Below, one piece after another: positions 6,121 through 7,700 of a stretch of DNA of 7,700 nt. Where the stretch lies: contig JAUVYX010000036.1 in assembly GCA_030602865.1 (NCBI GenBank), forward strand, positions 1 through 7,700, given 5' to 3'. The notes beneath the pieces are model-generated. The model was not told the DNA's origin. It searched no databases and saw nothing but the letters and a program-made list of their open reading frames with translations. The stretch is from Dehalococcoidia bacterium (GTDB lineage: Bacteria; Chloroflexota; Dehalococcoidia; GIF9; AB-539-J10). Made by a program: the position numbers and the translations under genes. Numbering within the stretch: the stretch's first letter is position 1; every line of letters starts with the position of its first letter.

Positions 6121-7101
6121 ATGACGGTATTAAAATTTGCCAGGCTGGGATATGCCATCACCCATCAACTGGCGCATGTGAAGGCAGATGAGAACGTGCT
6201 GATCCTGGGAGACACGGGAAGCAATCGAGATATGCTGGATGCGATAGCCACGGCCTCAATAGGAATCGGGGCCGAAACCCAGCTAATGGTTTATCCCCAG
6301 AGAGCAACTATAAACATCGAACCTCCAGCAGCCATAGCCGAGGCGATGAAGGCCACAGATGTGCTTATCGACCTGTCAGTCCAGTACATGATACATACCA
6401 GTGCTTACTCTAAGGCGCGGGAAGCGGGAACAAGATGTCTGGTAAGCTCTGCAAGCGGTATAGAGGACTATATAATCCGTGGTGTCACCAGGATAGACTA
6501 CCCGGAGATGGTAAGAGAGGGAGATGCCATCGGCAAGCTATTTGAAAAAAGCCGGAAATGCAGGGTCAGTTCAGAAGAAGGCACCGATATTGAGATGTCA
6601 CTTGGTGGGCGACCCGCAATACATCGCGACGGAATGGTTGTTGGTAAGGGAGAGATAGATTATTTCCCTGGCTCACAAATCTCCATTGCGCCGCTGGAGG
6701 AATCCATCAACGGCAAGCTGGTGGTAAACGGAAGCATCTTCCCGCCAATCGGAAAGCTGGACAGGTCTGCCGAGATAACCATGAAAGACGGAAAAATTGT
6801 TGATGTTAAAGGAGGAACAGGTGCAACGGGATGGTACAAATATCTGAAGGAAATCAATGACCCTAAAATGTACTACGTTGCACATTTCAGTTTGGGATTA
6901 AATCCTAATGCCTCTTTATCAGGCAACATTATAGAAGATGAGCGAGTGCGGAGTTGCGTGGTCTTTGGTTTTGGTTCACAAATGCCCGACTTCAAGGGAA
7001 ATCTTGGCAAGGCTAAGACACATACGGATACGGTAACCCTCAATACCACGGTCTTCCTGGATGATACCAAGATCGCTGAGAATGGGAATATATTAGTCTG
7101 A
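6121..7101 (+). CDS. NicX / M29 aminopeptidase-like metalloenzyme
   Basis: This 326-residue protein belongs to the group annotated either as M29 leucyl aminopeptidase (thermophilic aminopeptidase) or as 2,5-dihydroxypyridine 5,6-dioxygenase (NicX). A Rossmann-like N-terminal half (NVLILGDTGS, residues 25-34; DVLIDLSVQYMIHTSA, 80-95) precedes the metal domain. The latter has AHFSLGLNPNA (254-264), EDERV (272-276), FGFGSQ (282-287) and HTD (301-303). H255, H301 and D303 fall where NicX carries its iron ligands (two His and one Asp with an H-x-D pair). A genuine ring-cleaving dioxygenase would need oxygen, which sits oddly beside AOR, so a hydrolytic or other metal-dependent reaction is as likely. 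The Shine-Dalgarno AGAGGAG (6103-6109) is 11 bases from the ATG, rather long; no better in-frame start exists. It lies 36 bases after AOR and 16 before the M20 gene, so it is part of the same operon. Confidence 0.8.
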   Translation: MTVLKFARLGYAITHQLAHVKADENVLILGDTGSNRDMLDAIATASIGIGAETQLMVYPQRATINIEPPAAIAEAMKATDVLIDLSVQYMIHTSAYSKAREAGTRCLVSSASGIEDYIIRGVTRIDYPEMVREGDAIGKLFEKSRKCRVSSEEGTDIEMSLGGRPAIHRDGMVVGKGEIDYFPGSQISIAPLEESINGKLVVNGSIFPPIGKLDRSAEITMKDGKIVDVKGGTGATGWYKYLKEINDPKMYYVAHFSLGLNPNASLSGNIIEDERVRSCVVFGFGSQMPDFKGNLGKAKTHTDTVTLNTTVFLDDTKIAENGNILV

Positions 7102-7117
7102 TTCAGCCGGGAATGAA

Positions 7118-7700
7118 ATGAACCTAGCAACAGCCATAAGCCGGGAAGTGGACAGGAACAGGGAGAGAATAATCGCCCTGGCACAAAAGCTCATCAGGAT
7201 ACCAAGTTTCTCCGGCAACGCCGAAGGATTATCCAGTATAGCGCAGGTCATCGCCCCAGAGATGAAAGATATGGGTTTCTCGGTGGAGCTTCCCGAGGCG
7301 GAGAAGGGCTTAACCAACGTGGTAGGGAAATTTCATGGCGCTGAGAACGCTCCCTGTATTCTGTTCAACGGACATGTCGACGTTGTTCCGGTGGCAGATG
7401 AGCATGAGTGGAACCTGCCACCGTTTGGTGCTGAAATAAGGGATGGATGTATATACGGGCGAGGTGCTTGTGACATGAAAGGTGGCGTCACCGCTATGCT
7501 GGCAGCTCCCAGGATAGTATTCAGCCTGTTCCCTGAATTTAAAGGTAATATAATCCTCACTGCCACAGTTGATGAAGAAATTGGCGGTTTTAAAGGCATG
7601 AAATACGTCATGGAGCAGGGAATCAGGGCCGACATGGGCATCGTCTGCGAGCCTACCGACCTGAAAATAGTCAATGTCTGCAAGGGCCTGCTATGGCTCA
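7118..7700 (+). CDS. M20 family metallohydrolase (ArgE/DapE/carboxypeptidase-like), N-terminal part
   Basis: The first 194 codons are present and the 3' end is outside the window. The catalytic domain of the two-zinc M20 amidohydrolases is clear: GHVDVVP (85-91, metal ligand H86 and D88), GRGACDMKGG (114-122 region, bridging D119), VDEEIGG (151-157, general base E153 and ligand E154) and CEPT (177-180, ligand E178). SFSGNAEG (31-38) is the usual start of the fold. The family removes N-acyl, N-succinyl, carbamoyl or peptide groups; the subfamily substrate cannot be told from this part. The start is the ATG at 7118: an upstream ATG at 7113 hits a stop after two codons, and an in-frame TAG at 7094 rules out a longer version. 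The ribosome site is weak (GGGA, 7109-7112), so coupling to the preceding gene, 16 bases upstream, is likely. No signal peptide is seen, so the enzyme should be cytoplasmic. Confidence 0.9.
   Translation, partial: MNLATAISREVDRNRERIIALAQKLIRIPSFSGNAEGLSSIAQVIAPEMKDMGFSVELPEAEKGLTNVVGKFHGAENAPCILFNGHVDVVPVADEHEWNLPPFGAEIRDGCIYGRGACDMKGGVTAMLAAPRIVFSLFPEFKGNIILTATVDEEIGGFKGMKYVMEQGIRADMGIVCEPTDLKIVNVCKGLLWL

Noticed and set aside
1..7700. CRISPR arrays, tRNA or rRNA genes, insertion sequences, transposase or phage genes
   Set aside because: I looked on both strands and saw no regularly spaced repeats, cloverleaf-like segments, terminal inverted repeats with a transposase, or integrase-type proteins.

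Overview
The window looks like accessory metabolic DNA from an anaerobic bacterium. The main evidence is a tungsten-type aldehyde:ferredoxin oxidoreductase (AOR) in tandem with a four-cluster ferredoxin-like protein and an iron-sulfur flavoprotein. The protein style (an MFS carrier starting with an FYGYW-type segment, a divergent HpcH/HpaI aldolase) reminds me of uncultured Chloroflexota/Dehalococcoidia. That is an impression from family resemblance, not a demonstrated placement.

Layout. (1) Bases 1-402, minus strand: the N-terminal 134 codons of a divergent HpcH/HpaI-family aldolase, with its own promoter at 459-488 and a dyad at the likely transcript start. (2) Bases 403-1320: a sparse region with no long gene. 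It holds a 37-codon remnant of an MFS transporter C-terminus (minus, 591-704), a TGAC-N5-GTCA dyad overlapping a TTGACA box (727-740), a hairpin (761-799), an intact 55-residue two-helix membrane protein ORF (minus, 782-949) with its own Shine-Dalgarno and -10 box, and about 370 bases with only weak signals. (3) Bases 1321-2583, plus: a complete 420-residue MFS transporter of the OFA/monocarboxylate type. (4) Bases 2666-2715: a candidate promoter plus dyad. (5) Bases 2748-7700, plus: a tightly spaced operon of five genes. These are an iron-sulfur flavoprotein, a ferredoxin with four [4Fe-4S] cluster motifs and an additional N-terminal zinc-finger-like module, AOR, a NicX/M29-like metalloenzyme, and an M20 metallohydrolase that runs off the window.

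How they may work together (inference). AOR interconverts an aldehyde and a carboxylate. The multi-cluster protein and the FMN/Fe-S flavoprotein are the obvious electron carriers. The two downstream metalloenzymes would act on a C-N or ring-type substrate upstream of the aldehyde. The MFS carrier could bring in an organic acid, and an aldolase-family enzyme sits nearby. The substrate cannot be read from the sequence. The most distinctive points are the zinc-finger/ferredoxin fusion, the pairing of AOR with a NicX-like and an M20 enzyme, and the aldolase that seems to lack the family's catalytic His and Arg.
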